DNA of 7,142 bases. Origin: JAJKIV01 sp036509075 (GTDB taxonomy: Bacteria > Gemmatimonadota > Gemmatimonadetes > Gemmatimonadales > Gemmatimonadaceae). The stretch spans positions 1 through 7,142 of the forward strand of contig DATCGG010000568.1 in NCBI GenBank assembly GCA_036509075.1, in the 5' to 3' direction. The notes under the pieces are model-generated. The model was not told where the DNA came from, did not search any database, and was given only the letters and a program-made list of their open reading frames with translations. Positions 6,274-7,142 of the stretch are shown here, one piece after another (position 1 is the stretch's first letter; every line of letters starts with the position of its first letter). The translations under genes and the position numbers were made by a program.

Positions 6274-7142
6274 GCGGGCTCTCCGTCGGGGTGGACGTCG
6301 GAGGCACGTTCACCGATCTCGCCGCGGTCGCCGAGGACGGGTCGGTAATCGCCTACAAGGTCTCCAGCACGCCCGGCGATCAGAGCGAGGGCGTCGAGAG
6401 CGCGCTCACACGGCTTCCCGCCGACGCGCCGCCCGTCGCGACCGTCGTCCACGGCACGACCGTCGTGACGAACATGCTGCTCGAGCGCACCGGCGCACGC
6501 GTGGCGTTATGCGCGACCCACGGTGCGACCGACCTGCTCGAGCTGCGACGGCAGGAGCGCGCGGCGCTCTATGATCTTTCTGCGCAGCATCCGCCACCGC
6601 TCGTACCGCCGGACCGTATCGTCGGCGCGCCCGAGCGCATCGCCCCGGAAGGCATCGTTAGGCCCCTCTCCCCGGTCGCAGCCGCCGAGGTCGCCGAACG
6701 AGTGGCCGCGCTGGCGCCCGACGTGGTCGCGGTCTCGTTGCTCCACGCCTACGCCGACCCATCGCATGAACGAATGCTGGCCGAGGCGCTGCGAAAGCGC
6801 CTCCCCGGATGCGACGTCGTCTGTTCGACGGACGTGCTGCCGGAGATCCGCGAGTACGAACGTACCGCGACCACGGTGTGCGAGGCGTACGTGCGGCCAG
6901 GAGTGGGGCGCTACGTGGCCCGCCTCGCGTCGCGGCTGCACGCTGCCGGGCTCCCTGAACCCAGCGTCATGTCGTCGAGCGGTGGCACGACACCGGCGCC
7001 GATCGCCGCGTTCAACGGGGCGTCGCTTGCGCTCTCGGGTCCCGCCGGCGGGGTCGCGGGCGCGGCGTACATCGCGCGCACGTTAGGCATCGACCGGGCG
7101 TTGACCATCGACATTGGCGGAACGAGCGCCGATGTCGGATTG
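6270..7142 (+). CDS. Hydantoinase/5-oxoprolinase (HyuA-type) ATPase subunit, N-terminal part (cut by right edge)
   Basis: Members use ATP to open cyclic amides such as 5-oxoproline or hydantoins, and related subunits act in acetone carboxylation. The 291 codons in the window stay open to the edge. VGVDVGGTFTDL (6-17) is the first phosphate loop of the actin-like ATPase fold. VHGTTVVTNMLLERTGARVA (60-79) is the hallmark N-terminal domain segment. Later come SLLHAYADPSHE, EIREYERTATTVCEAYV, SSSGGTTP, ALSGPAGGVAGAA, and at the edge TIDIGGTSADVGL, the second phosphate-binding loop. The GTG start overlaps the upstream stop in GTGA and has no visible Shine-Dalgarno, so it likely depends on coupling. 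A HyuB-type partner, usually adjacent, would lie beyond the window. A missing C-terminal half is due to the edge, not to truncation. The substrate cannot be told from this part. Confidence 0.92.
   Translation, partial: MSGLSVGVDVGGTFTDLAAVAEDGSVIAYKVSSTPGDQSEGVESALTRLPADAPPVATVVHGTTVVTNMLLERTGARVALCATHGATDLLELRRQERAALYDLSAQHPPPLVPPDRIVGAPERIAPEGIVRPLSPVAAAEVAERVAALAPDVVAVSLLHAYADPSHERMLAEALRKRLPGCDVVCSTDVLPEIREYERTATTVCEAYVRPGVGRYVARLASRLHAAGLPEPSVMSSSGGTTPAPIAAFNGASLALSGPAGGVAGAAYIARTLGIDRALTIDIGGTSADVGL

Noticed and set aside
6523..7086. 187-codon plus-strand open frame overlapping the HyuA-type gene
   Set aside because: Arg/Ser/Pro-rich frame-shifted reading of a gene whose true frame has unbroken hydantoinase/oxoprolinase motifs.

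Overview
The window is a compact, GC-rich bacterial chromosome segment. It holds one gene on the minus strand, cut by the left edge, and six genes on the plus strand. The last of these is cut by the right edge. Protein style suggests a member of the Gemmatimonadota (FCB group): the left-edge two-CxxC protein resembles small proteins I associate with that phylum, the outer-membrane barrel and lipoprotein indicate a diderm, and the rimO promoter candidate is FCB-like. This assignment is inference from memory of protein style, not from a search.

Layout: (1) 432 down to 1, minus strand, a zinc-ribbon protein of unknown function with an Ala-rich hydrophobic C-terminus. (2) 433-577, a divergent intergenic region with a TAnnTTTG promoter-like motif directly before the rimO ATG. 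(3) 578-1963, rimO, the ribosomal protein uS12 methylthiotransferase. (4) 1967-3247, a lipoprotein SpoIID/LytB-type peptidoglycan enzyme. (5) about 3231-3917, a small secreted, probably outer-membrane beta-barrel protein. (6) 3914-4915, a Gfo/Idh/MocA-type Rossmann protein that lacks the family's usual catalytic Lys and His. (7) 4912-6273, a DUF4105 protein with a signal peptide and five predicted membrane segments; a phased 7-bp inverted repeat lies inside its reading frame. (8) 6270 to the end, the N-terminal part of a hydantoinase/5-oxoprolinase (HyuA-type) ATPase.

From rimO rightward every gap is 3 bp or less. Three junctions are 4-bp start/stop overlaps (ATGA, GTGA, GTGA) and one is a probable 17-bp overlap, so the block is very likely one translationally coupled transcript. 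The products do not form one pathway. The middle part (lipoprotein peptidoglycan enzyme, outer-membrane protein, DUF4105 membrane protein) has a cell-envelope theme, and DUF4105 proteins have been linked to lipoprotein N-acylation in Bacteroides.

The most interesting points are the repeat element tolerated in frame behind a signal peptide, the degenerate catalytic motifs of the Gfo/Idh/MocA protein, the possible lipoprotein N-acyltransferase, and the probable leaderless start of rimO. I saw no tRNA, rRNA, CRISPR array, insertion sequence or convincing intrinsic terminator, and no clear new defence or mobile system.
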